From: Actinopolymorpha alba DSM 45243
GTDB taxonomy: Bacteria; Actinomycetota; Actinomycetes; Propionibacteriales; Actinopolymorphaceae
Length of the DNA: 64,000 nt
Direction: 5' to 3'
NCBI RefSeq assembly: GCF_000373925.1
Contig: NZ_KB892749.1
Location: forward strand, 47,353-111,352
This document shows positions 51,566-59,864 of the stretch, piece after piece (within the stretch, counting starts at the first letter, position 1; every line of letters begins with the position of its first letter). The position numbers were made by a program, and so were the translations under genes. The notes under the pieces are model-generated. The model saw only the letters and a program-made list of their open reading frames with translations. It searched no databases and was not told where the DNA came from.

Positions 51566-53138
51566 GGGCGGCCACCACCTCGGCGGAGACGAGGAGCCCC
51601 GCGGTCTCGCCGGCCGCGGCCAACGCCCCCGACGCCACGCCAGCGACGTCCACGATGCCAGCCGCACGCATCTCCACGACGGCGTTCGCCACGACATCAA
51701 CGCCGTACCCGTGCCCCCGTGCGCGCACGGTGTGGAGCGCCACCCGCGGCTCCCGCTGGCCAGCGTTCCCGACGATCTGGAGGAACGGCGCCTCAAGCCC
51801 CGCGCGGACGGCCTCCACCCCGAGCGCCTCGTCCGGGTGCGTGCAGGCCTCGCGCGCCGCGGCGACCGCCGGGAGGCAGTCCAGGTATGCGACGCCGCCA
51901 CCAGGTACGGCACCGGTCCGCAGGGCCGTCCGCAACAGTCGTACCGCCTTGCGGGCGTTGGCCTTGCGCTCCTCCTTCTCCTGGCTGGTCGGGGCGCCCA
52001 CCCGGAGTACTCCGACCCGCCCGAGCAGCCGGGCCTGCCGGAGCCAGAGCCGGTCCCGTGCGCTGCGGGCGGCGGCTCCGGACGCGGGATCGAGCTCCCA
52101 GGCCCGGGCGCGCAGCCGCTCCGCCGCGTCCCTGGTCGCGGCCGGCTTGCCGCCACCTCCCACCAGCGTGACGGCTCCGTGCTGGACGAGGGCGCGGCGC
52201 GCCCGGCCGGCGTATTCAGGCCGGAACGTCGACAGCGGCCGGCCCAGGTCCTTCGACACCACCTCGGCGCCGGTGAGGAGGGCGAGGTCGGCGAGGTCAT
52301 CCAGGGCGTGCGTCCGCGCGGTCGACAGGACCACCGGAGCGCTCACGACCGCGCCCCGGAGTTCGTTCAGGCTGAACACCGCCAACGCCGCCTCGCTGAT
52401 CTCCGTGGCCACGACGAGCAGCGGCGGCCGACCGGGCAGCCGGAGGGCGGCCTCGAGCAGCGGGCGGACCTGCTCGATCCCAGTGATCTCGTCGGCCACC
52501 ACCACGACCGCGGGATCGGCGAGGGTCAACTCCGCCTTGCCCAGCGGGAGGAGCCGGGAGTCGGCGGGCCGGGCCCGCCACTCGGCGCCTTCCAGATAGT
52601 CGTACGCCAGGTCAGTCGCGGGATGCTCCTCGATCCGTACGGCACCGTCGGGCCCGAGGGCGTCGAGCATCTCGCCCAGCACGGCACCCAGAGCGGGGTC
52701 GGCGGTCACCGCCGTCGCCATACCGACCAGTGCCGCCGCACTCTTGACCGGCTCGGCCTGGTCCTCGAGCGCGTGGCAGACGGTCGCGGTGCCGCGCTGG
52801 ATCCCGCGGCGAACCAGCACCGGGTTCGCTCCGCCCGCCACCACGCGTACGGCCGGACGCAGGATCCCACGCAGCAGGACGGCAGCGGTCGCTCCGCCGT
52901 CGCCGTGGCGTTCGCCCACCCGGCGCACCATCTCGCGGAGCAGCGCCGTGCCGGCCCGCTGTGCCCGCGGCTGCCGCGGCTGCTGCGGCTGCCGCTGCTC
53001 GGCCAGGGAGGTGAGTCGCCGGGCGATGGTCGCCGAGTCGGTCAGGTGCTCGGCGACGCCGCGTCCCGTGTCGTTGAGGACCACGCCGCCCACCGGGCCG
53101 AGCGTCGCCGCCAACAGCCGGGCCATCGTCTCGGTCAT
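51558..53138 (-). CDS. Divergent GroEL-like (Cpn60) chaperonin
   Basis: The 526-residue protein aligns by eye over the whole GroEL length: TLGPVGGVV (GroEL TLGPKGRNV), LTDSATIARRL (D34 = GroEL D52), GDGGATAAVLLRG (D80 = GroEL D87), GGANPVLVRRGI, an apical domain with EYLEGAEWRARPAD-like and LLVVATEISEAAL segments, TGAVPGGGVAYL and GIVDVAGVASGALAAAGETAGLLVSAEVV. The catalytic D398 equivalent is Lys397 (KANARKAVRLL against KARVEDALHATR), so ATP hydrolysis should be weak or absent. There is no GGM tail. Its ATG overlaps the ATPase gene stop (ATGA at 53135-53138). Confidence 0.88.
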   Translation of the reverse strand: MTETMARLLAATLGPVGGVVLNDTGRGVAEHLTDSATIARRLTSLAEQRQPQQPRQPRAQRAGTALLREMVRRVGERHGDGGATAAVLLRGILRPAVRVVAGGANPVLVRRGIQRGTATVCHALEDQAEPVKSAAALVGMATAVTADPALGAVLGEMLDALGPDGAVRIEEHPATDLAYDYLEGAEWRARPADSRLLPLGKAELTLADPAVVVVADEITGIEQVRPLLEAALRLPGRPPLLVVATEISEAALAVFSLNELRGAVVSAPVVLSTARTHALDDLADLALLTGAEVVSKDLGRPLSTFRPEYAGRARRALVQHGAVTLVGGGGKPAATRDAAERLRARAWELDPASGAAARSARDRLWLRQARLLGRVGVLRVGAPTSQEKEERKANARKAVRLLRTALRTGAVPGGGVAYLDCLPAVAAAREACTHPDEALGVEAVRAGLEAPFLQIVGNAGQREPRVALHTVRARGHGYGVDVVANAVVEMRAAGIVDVAGVASGALAAAGETAGLLVSAEVVAARG

Positions 53139-54310
53139 GGCAGGAGCGCCTGTCCGCTGTCGCGGTCAAAGACCCGCAGCCCGTCGGGACGCGCGCCAAG
53201 GCGTACGACGTCGCCTGGCGCGAGCCCTCCCTCCTCGCCTGACCGGAACACCGCCGCCAGCCCCTCAGCCGGCCCGGCTGCCTCAGGTCCGGCCGATCCC
53301 AGCTCGACTGGGGCGCGCTCGGCGGACACCACGGCGTCCTGGGCCTTCAGCCGCAGGCGTACCACCGCCTCGCCGATGAGGGGTTCGATGTCGATGACCT
53401 CTGCGGCGAGCGTGTCCGCACCGCCCGGGCCGGCCAGGGTCACGGCATCCGGCCGGACGCCGAGCGTGACCTCTTCCTTGTCGTAGCCGGCCAGCGCGGG
53501 CGTCCACGCCTCCGGCAGTGGGAGTACGGCCTCGCCCACGACCGCGGCGTACGCACCATCGACGGCCCGCAGTCGCGCCCTCAGCAGGTTCATCGGCGGT
53601 GAGCCGACGAAGCCGGCGACGAAGGTGTTCGCCGGGCGCTCGACGAGCTCGTCCGGCGGGCCGACCTGCTGGACCCGGCCGTTGGCCATCACCGCGACCA
53701 CATCGCCCATCGAGAACGCCTCCGTCTGGTCGTGGGTGACGTAGACGGTCGGTTTCCCCTTCTCCCGGTGGAGAGCGGTGATATCCCGGCGTACCCGATG
53801 CCGCAGCTTCGGGTCGAGGTTCGACAGCGGCTCGTCGAAAAGGTAGGCGTCGGCGTCCTTCACCAGCGCGCGACCGAGCGCGACCCGTTGTTGCTCACCG
53901 CCGGACAGATCGGTGATCGGCGCCTTGAGAAGGTCCGTGAGGTCGAGCTTGCCGGCCGCCGCGCGGACCCGGCGGTCGATCTCCTCGCGAGCGACGTTTC
54001 CCCTGGCCTGCAGGCCGTAGGCGAGGTTGCCGAAGACGTCCATGCTCGGATACAGGCCGTACTCCTGGAACACCATGCCGAGGTTGCGATCCCTGGCCGG
54101 CAGGGACGTCACCGGCCGGTCCGCGATGATCACCTCACCGGCGTCGGGCTGCTCCAGCCCGCAGATGATGCGCAGAGCGGTGGTCTTGCCGCAGCCCGAC
54201 GGCCCCAACAGAACAAGGAACTCACCGTCGCGGACACTGAAGGACAGATCATCGACGGCCTGGTGGTCACCGAGCCGCTTGACCAGACCACGCACCTCAA
54301 GCCCAGGCAC
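53135..54310 (-). CDS. ABC transporter ATPase (UgpC/MsmX type), first of three
   Basis: The 391-residue ATPase has Walker A GPSGCGKTTALRIICGLEQP, Q-loop VFQEYGLYPSMDVFGNLAYGL, signature LSGGEQQRVALGRALVKDADAYLFDEPLSNLDPKLR and H-loop YVTHDQTEAFSMGDVVAVM, then a TOBE region with LGVRPDAVTL. It overlaps the PhyH stop by 14 bases and the chaperonin start by four. Three ATPases for two permeases suggest a heterodimer or spare specificities. Confidence 0.93.
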   Translation of the reverse strand: MPGLEVRGLVKRLGDHQAVDDLSFSVRDGEFLVLLGPSGCGKTTALRIICGLEQPDAGEVIIADRPVTSLPARDRNLGMVFQEYGLYPSMDVFGNLAYGLQARGNVAREEIDRRVRAAAGKLDLTDLLKAPITDLSGGEQQRVALGRALVKDADAYLFDEPLSNLDPKLRHRVRRDITALHREKGKPTVYVTHDQTEAFSMGDVVAVMANGRVQQVGPPDELVERPANTFVAGFVGSPPMNLLRARLRAVDGAYAAVVGEAVLPLPEAWTPALAGYDKEEVTLGVRPDAVTLAGPGGADTLAAEVIDIEPLIGEAVVRLRLKAQDAVVSAERAPVELGSAGPEAAGPAEGLAAVFRSGEEGGLAPGDVVRLGARPDGLRVFDRDSGQALLP

Positions 54311-55091
54311 CCTTACCTCCTTCGCCGCCTGTCGCCGCCCGCGTGACGACGTCCCGCATACCGGCCCACTCCCGCCAGATGTCGGTCATGCATTCCCACC
54401 GCTGGGAGTCGTGGTCGACATGGGAGAGGCGGAAGAACACCGCGTACCGGGTGTTCGGTGAGGCGTTTCCGGCGATGCCATGCCCGATCTGGTAATGGCA
54501 GAGAACCGCGTCGCCTGCCTTGGCGGTCACCTGCTCGGGTTCTGGGAGTTCGACCGCCGGCATACCGTCGAGCAGGCTTTGCGGACCGTGCTCGCGGAAA
54601 TAGGTCTCGTACGCCCGGTGCGTACCAGGCCACACGGTGAAGTTGCCGGAGTACGCCGCGGGCACGTCGCTCAGAAAGACACCGATGAGCGCGGTGAAAT
54701 TCTGGATCGTGCCCTCCGGCACTCCGTTGTGTGGGCTGTACATCCCGTCGATATGGGGATGCGGATCATGCGGGGGTTCCGTCGAGGGAAAGCGCAGCGC
54801 GATCTGCCCGCTCCTGACCGGCGCGACGGCACCCGCACCGACAGCGGATTCGGCGAGTTCCCACAACGGGCTCGCCGTGAGCAGGTCGGTGATTTCCTGC
54901 GAACGCTGGAGCTCTGGGCAGTACGACTGGGACCGGAACGTCACCAGCTGCTCCGGGTCGATGCCGGCCGTCCCGAGCGAGCTGTTGACTGCCCGCAAGG
55001 CGGTGTTGACGACCTCCTTGGGGACGATCTCGGGAAACCGCACCAGTCCGTGCGTATAGAGGGACTCCTGCTGGGCACGTGTCAGCTGCAT
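54297..55091 (-). CDS. Phytanoyl-CoA dioxygenase-type Fe(II)/2-oxoglutarate oxygenase
   Basis: The 264-residue double-stranded beta-helix protein has the metal triad H113-x-D115 (HPHIDGM) and H204 (YQIGHGIAGN) and the 2-oxoglutarate Arg R215 (NTRYAVFFRL). This fits PhyH-like enzymes that hydroxylate small molecules. The upstream MQLTRAQQESLYTHGLVRFP is the usual family start, which sets the ATG at 55091. It opens the structural part of the operon, so its substrate may be the imported sugar or a linked metabolite (inference). Confidence 0.88.
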   Translation of the reverse strand: MQLTRAQQESLYTHGLVRFPEIVPKEVVNTALRAVNSSLGTAGIDPEQLVTFRSQSYCPELQRSQEITDLLTASPLWELAESAVGAGAVAPVRSGQIALRFPSTEPPHDPHPHIDGMYSPHNGVPEGTIQNFTALIGVFLSDVPAAYSGNFTVWPGTHRAYETYFREHGPQSLLDGMPAVELPEPEQVTAKAGDAVLCHYQIGHGIAGNASPNTRYAVFFRLSHVDHDSQRWECMTDIWREWAGMRDVVTRAATGGEGGKGAWA

Positions 55092-55116
55092 CGCGTGGGT
55101 CGCCTTCGTCTCTTCG

Positions 55117-56157
55117 TCAGGCCGGGATTCGTTTGAGGGAAGCGGAATGGCGCTCGACCAACTCGACGCCGATCCGGGTCTCGCGGATTCCGAGTCGTGG
55201 GCTACCAATCCGTTGGATCAGGTTCCAGACCGCCTGCATGCCCAGCAACTCCTTGTCGACTGCGATCGTCGTGAGCTGCGGCACGCTGTGGGCCGCCATC
55301 GCGATGTCGTCGTACCCCACGACAGAACACTCGTCGGGCACCACCACGCCACGCTCTCGCAGCAGATCAATAACGCCAAGAGCGAGGTTGTCGTTGCAGC
55401 AGAAGATCGCGGTCGGTGGCACTGGAAGATCCAGCAGCGCGGCCATCTCCTGCCGGCCACTGTCGGCGGTGAAATGCCCTTCCCGGATGTACGCCGGATC
55501 AATGCTCAGCCCTTCCTCGACGAGCGCCCGGCGGTAGCCGGCAAGGCGAGAGCTGACCGAAGTCGACCAGGGCGGGCCGGAGATCATGGCAGGTGGTGGA
55601 GTTCGATGACCGAGCTGGATCAGGTGTTTGGTAGCGAGATATCCGCCACGATGGTCGTCAGCACATACGGAGTCGATCGGGGACGTGTCAGGTTGATGAT
55701 CGACCAGGACACAGGGAACACGGGATTTCAGCAGGGCGTGCAGATAGTCGTCGCTGACGGTTCCCACCACCAACAATCCCTGCACCTGTCGACGCTCGAC
55801 CGAAAGCGGCAGCTCACCGGCCTCCACGTCGTCGCGGAGAGTTTCCAGGACAAGCGAGAGGCCGAGTTCGCCGGTGGCGACCTGGGCGCCGTACAAAACC
55901 GGTCCATAGAAGGGATTCGACGGGCCCACGTAATGCTGCGCCCGGGCAAGGAGACCGATGGCCGTGACGCCGTTGGGAAGCGTTCGCGTGACCCTTCGTC
56001 GTGGGTGGTAGCCGATTTCGGAGGCCGCGGCGAGTACCGCGGCCCGTGCTTTGTCGGAGACCGACGAATTGCTGCGGAACACACCGGAAGCGGTGCCGAT
56101 CGAGACGCCGGCGCGTAATGCCACGTCCCGCAACGTAGATCGCTGGCGCGCGCCCAC
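55117..56157 (-). CDS. LacI-family transcriptional regulator
   Basis: The 346-residue protein has a LacI HTH (STLRDVALRAGVSIGTASGVFRSNSSVSDKARAAVLAAASEIGY) and a periplasmic-binding-type effector domain (AIGLLARAQ, GLLVVGTVSD, PCVLVDHQP, AIFCCNDNLALGVIDLLRERGVVVPDECSVVGYDDI). The GTG start has GGAGGGGG upstream. The hinge helix lacks the usual AARAL stretch. It is separated by 25 bases from the PhyH gene and probably represses the operon through the two AACGTT operators upstream. Confidence 0.93.
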   Translation of the reverse strand: MGARQRSTLRDVALRAGVSIGTASGVFRSNSSVSDKARAAVLAAASEIGYHPRRRVTRTLPNGVTAIGLLARAQHYVGPSNPFYGPVLYGAQVATGELGLSLVLETLRDDVEAGELPLSVERRQVQGLLVVGTVSDDYLHALLKSRVPCVLVDHQPDTSPIDSVCADDHRGGYLATKHLIQLGHRTPPPAMISGPPWSTSVSSRLAGYRRALVEEGLSIDPAYIREGHFTADSGRQEMAALLDLPVPPTAIFCCNDNLALGVIDLLRERGVVVPDECSVVGYDDIAMAAHSVPQLTTIAVDKELLGMQAVWNLIQRIGSPRLGIRETRIGVELVERHSASLKRIPA

Positions 56158-56179
56158 GTTCGCACCCCCTCCGTTTCAA

Positions 56180-56346
56180 TGAACGTTCAGGGAATTGCTT
56201 GGCCTTGGACCATAGCCGGCGAGCCCGGGCCGACCAAGCGGCTCGTCCTCACGTGGACAGAACGTCAAGAAATGAACGCGGTTGAGCAGGAGCGCCACCC
56301 ACCCGAATTCCGTGCGACACCGCGAAAGAACGACTGAACGTTCAGT
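56180..56346. promoter_or_regulatory. Paired LacI-type operators
   Basis: TGAACGTTCA occurs at 56180-56189 and, within the perfect 14-base palindrome ACTGAACGTTCAGT, at 56333-56346. The centres are 155 bases apart. The first lies about 20 bases downstream of a TATGGT -10 box (56214-56209, minus). A central CG is typical of LacI-family sites. Nothing else is recognised in the 311-base gap 56158-56468. Confidence 0.75.
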
Positions 56347-56468
56347 TCGGCGGCTCAGGATCGCAGGCGGTGCGCGAGCTGTCCGAAGGCTCTCCGCCTT
56401 GCCCCGTCGGCGCCCCCGCACGTTGACCATGGTCCGCCTCGAGGGTCGCTCTAGGCCGCCTTGGGCGG

Positions 56469-59400
56469 TCAGTCGTCGTCGCCTTCGGGTACGGAGGTGA
56501 TGAGCTCCTCCAATCCAGCCGCATCCAGCAGGTCGACCGGCCGGACGGTGAGGCCTTGGCGTACGTAGTGGAACGCCGCCCGTACGCGTTCGAGAGGTAG
56601 GCCCGTGAGCTGCGCCCAGGCCAGGCGATAGGCGGCCAACTGCACCGCCCGGGCCGCCTCGTCCTCCGGATCCTTCGGAGGACGTCCGGTCTTCCAGTCG
56701 ACCACCTCGATGCCCCGCTCCTCCGCTGCCGGGCCGGTGCGAGGATCCGCGTCGAACGTCGCGGCGAACACCGCGTCCGCGCGACCGCGTACGACCACTC
56801 CCGCGACCACCAACTCGAACGGCACCTCGACCTCGATCGGTTGCCGGTCGGCCCACTCGGAGGTGAGGAACGCCTCCTGGAGAAGGGACAACTCCTCATC
56901 GGGAGCCGCCTGACCGTCGGCCGCGCCCGGGAGTTCGTCGATGTCGAGCAGCTGGGGGCGGCCATACCTGGCCTCGAGCCAGGCGTGGAACGCCGTACCC
57001 CTGCGCGCCAGCGGGTTCGGCGGCCTCGGCACCGGCCGGCGGATCGACCGAGCGAGCAGCCCGGGCTCCCGGCGCAACTGCACGAGTTGGCTCACGGACA
57101 GGCGTTCGGGCAGCTCGACGACCACCTCGTGCCGGGAGGTACGCCGGGCGCGCTCCGCCAACAGCAGGTCGACATCACGCTGCCATTCCTGGGCCGCTTC
57201 GACCACGGCTGGTGCGAGCGGCTCGTCGGCGGCCAGGGCGGCCTCCGCCGCGGCGACCAGCCCTACGCCGGACTCCAGGTCGCGCCGGCGTTCAGGGGTG
57301 AGCGGGTCGTAGGGCCAGGCGTGCCGGGGTGGCTCCGCGGTGATCGGGTTGCCCGCCGCGAGGTCGACCTTGTCGTGCCACGCCGCGATCCGGCCCGCTC
57401 CGGCCCGGCAGGCCTCGGCCACCTCGAGGAGATACTCCCCCGGCTCGCGGGGTTTCTGCGTCTCGTCCCAGCGGTAGCCCGACCAGACCAGCAGGTGCCG
57501 GGCCCGGGTCGCCGCGACGTAGGCGAGCCGGCGTTCCTCGATGCGGGCACGCTCACCGCAGTCCTCGACGAAGCGTTCGACGGCCTCCTTGACCTCCTTC
57601 TGGTCGGCGGCCTTGTCGACCTCGAGGTCAGGTAGTGCGCCACGGTCACCACGCAACGGGAACGGCAGAGCACCGAGGTCAGACAGCCACGCCTTGTCGC
57701 GTGCGCCTGCGGCGGGAAACACGCCCTCGACGACACCGGGCACGAACACGACGTCCCACTCCAGGCCCTTGGCACCGTGGACGGTGAGGATCTGGATGCG
57801 TTCCTCGGCGACCTCCACCTGTCCGGGTTCGAGGCCGCGCTCCTCTGCGTCAGCCGCGTCGAGGTAGGCGAGGAACGCCGTCAACGAAGCGCCTTCCCCG
57901 CTGTCGGAGAACGTCACCGCGGCGTCGAGGAACGCGTCGAGGTCAGCCCGGCTGAGCGCGACGTCGCCAGTGCGCGCGGCGATCTCGACATCAAGGCCGA
58001 GCGTGCGGATCACGTCGGCGATCAGGTCGACCAGCGGCTGTCCGACCCGGCGGCGCAACGCACGCAACTCCTCGGCGAGGGCGGCGAGCCGGCGGGCGCC
58101 CTCGGGGGATAACCATCCCTCACCTGGAAGGGAATCCAGCGCGTCCACGATGCTGGCGTTGTCGACCTCGTCCGGCTCAGGCTCCTGTCCCGCCGCGTTC
58201 TCCTGGGTGGGATCGCCGCTGTCCGTGGAGGGACCGCGGCTTTCGGGGGCCGCATCGGCCGGCGCGGCCGTCGCCGTCGCGGCCAGCCGCCTGGCCCACC
58301 GGCCGAGCGCGTCCAGGTCGCGGGGGCCGATCCGCCAGCGCGATCCGGTGAGCAACCGCATCAGGGCGTCGCCGCGCCCCGGGTCGGCCAGCACCCGCAG
58401 GGTCGCCACGACATCGGACACGGCGGGCGTCGCGAGCAAACCACCAACACCGACGATCTCGACCGGAAGACCGGCCGAACGCAGGGCATAGGCGAGCCGG
58501 TCGATCTGGCTGCGTTTGCGAACCAGAACGGCCACGGTGCGGCCGGCCTTCCCGCGGCCGCGCGCCGCCGCGTCCGTGTTCCAGACCGCGAGGGCGCGCT
58601 CGGCGACGTCGTGGGCCTCGTCCTCGACGGTGTGGTGCAGCGCCGCGATCACCTTGCCGCGCCCGTTGGAGGAGTGCGCACTCAACTCGGGTACGTCAAG
58701 GCCGCCTTGACGCATCGGTGCGGAGAGGACGTTCGCGACCTCGAGGATGGCCGAGCCGTTACGGAAGCTCGTCGTGAGCGAGCGGGTCGCGCCCGGCGTA
58801 CCGTCAGACGTACGAAAATGCTCGCCGAAGGCCGCCAACGTGGCGGCGCTCGCCCCCCGCCAGCCGTAGATCGACTGGCACGGGTCGCCGACGGCCGTGA
58901 TCGGGTGGCCCGTGGTGCCGCCGAAGAGCCCGCGCAGCATGACCAGCTGGGCATGGCTGGTGTCTTGGTACTCGTCCAGGAGTACGACGGTGTACCGCTC
59001 CCGCTCGCGCTGCCCGACTTCGGGGAACCGCTCGGCCAGCTCCGCCGCCAGCGCCGACTGGTCGGAGAAGTCGACGGCCTCCCGGCGGCGCTTCTCCGCG
59101 TCGAACGCCTCCACCAACGGCAGCAGCTGCAGCCGGGATCGCTGCCGGGCAAGGACCTCCTCGACGTTGCTGTACAACGCCTTACGGGTGCGGGCGACAG
59201 CCGGCTTGGCGGTCACCGTCGCGGCCAGGCGTTCGGTGAACTCCACCAACTGCCCCGGGCTCACCAGGTGCCCACTCAGCTCCCCGTGCAGCGCCAAAAC
59301 CGCGTCCACGACGGTCGAGAACGCCAGATCGACCGCGTCCATCGGGCCGTCGTAAGCCTCCGCGACCCGGGTGGCGTACTGCCAGGCCATCGCCGGCGTC

Positions 59401-59864
59401 ACCAGCCGGGCAGCGGGCTCGCGGCCCAGCCTGAGGGCGTGTTCGGCGACGATGCGTTGGGCGTATGCGTCGTACGTCGAGACGGTGACGTCCCCCGGGG
59501 AGCCATCCGGATCGCCGTCAAGCCCCACGTGCCCGCGGGCCCGCAACTGCGCGAGCCGGCGCCGGATCCGGGCCGCGAGCTCCCGTGCCGCCTTGCGGGT
59601 GAAGGTGAGACCCAGCACCTGCTCGGGCAGGACGAGACCGTTCGCGACGAGCCACACCACCCGCGCGGACATCGTCTCGGTCTTGCCCGACCCCGCACCG
59701 GCCACGATCACGCTGGGTTCGAGCGGGGCCTCGATGACCGCGGCCTGCTCTGGCGTCGGTGTCGGGAGGCCGAGGAGGCGGGCCAACTCGGGCGCGGAGT
59801 ACCGGACGCCATCCTCGCGGACCAGCGGGAGCGCAAGCTGTGTCGTCAAAAGCGGATCGGTCAC
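56469..59864 (-). CDS. adnB: AdnB-type UvrD-like helicase-nuclease
   Basis: The 1131-residue protein has an SF1A helicase core: Walker A GAGSGKTETMSARVVW, LTFTRKAARELAARIRRRL, motif II LLDEYQDTSHAQL, GDPCQSIYGWRGASAATL, LTVHGAKGLEWDVVFVPGVVEGVFP and YVAATRARHLL. A C-terminal RecB-type nuclease domain follows with GTAFHAWLEARYG, GRADAVFAA and VDWKTGRPP (catalytic Asp/Lys). The GTG start overlaps the adnA stop (GTGA). With AdnA it resects DNA double-strand ends, the actinobacterial counterpart of RecBCD/AddAB. Confidence 0.92.
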   Translation of the reverse strand: MTDPLLTTQLALPLVREDGVRYSAPELARLLGLPTPTPEQAAVIEAPLEPSVIVAGAGSGKTETMSARVVWLVANGLVLPEQVLGLTFTRKAARELAARIRRRLAQLRARGHVGLDGDPDGSPGDVTVSTYDAYAQRIVAEHALRLGREPAARLVTPAMAWQYATRVAEAYDGPMDAVDLAFSTVVDAVLALHGELSGHLVSPGQLVEFTERLAATVTAKPAVARTRKALYSNVEEVLARQRSRLQLLPLVEAFDAEKRRREAVDFSDQSALAAELAERFPEVGQRERERYTVVLLDEYQDTSHAQLVMLRGLFGGTTGHPITAVGDPCQSIYGWRGASAATLAAFGEHFRTSDGTPGATRSLTTSFRNGSAILEVANVLSAPMRQGGLDVPELSAHSSNGRGKVIAALHHTVEDEAHDVAERALAVWNTDAAARGRGKAGRTVAVLVRKRSQIDRLAYALRSAGLPVEIVGVGGLLATPAVSDVVATLRVLADPGRGDALMRLLTGSRWRIGPRDLDALGRWARRLAATATAAPADAAPESRGPSTDSGDPTQENAAGQEPEPDEVDNASIVDALDSLPGEGWLSPEGARRLAALAEELRALRRRVGQPLVDLIADVIRTLGLDVEIAARTGDVALSRADLDAFLDAAVTFSDSGEGASLTAFLAYLDAADAEERGLEPGQVEVAEERIQILTVHGAKGLEWDVVFVPGVVEGVFPAAGARDKAWLSDLGALPFPLRGDRGALPDLEVDKAADQKEVKEAVERFVEDCGERARIEERRLAYVAATRARHLLVWSGYRWDETQKPREPGEYLLEVAEACRAGAGRIAAWHDKVDLAAGNPITAEPPRHAWPYDPLTPERRRDLESGVGLVAAAEAALAADEPLAPAVVEAAQEWQRDVDLLLAERARRTSRHEVVVELPERLSVSQLVQLRREPGLLARSIRRPVPRPPNPLARRGTAFHAWLEARYGRPQLLDIDELPGAADGQAAPDEELSLLQEAFLTSEWADRQPIEVEVPFELVVAGVVVRGRADAVFAATFDADPRTGPAAEERGIEVVDWKTGRPPKDPEDEAARAVQLAAYRLAWAQLTGLPLERVRAAFHYVRQGLTVRPVDLLDAAGLEELITSVPEGDDD

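Noticed and set aside
51024-53486. An 820-codon plus-strand frame across the propeller and chaperonin genes
   Set aside because: Sense-strand overlaps, ribosome sites and family motifs support the minus-strand genes; the plus frame has no recognisable domain.
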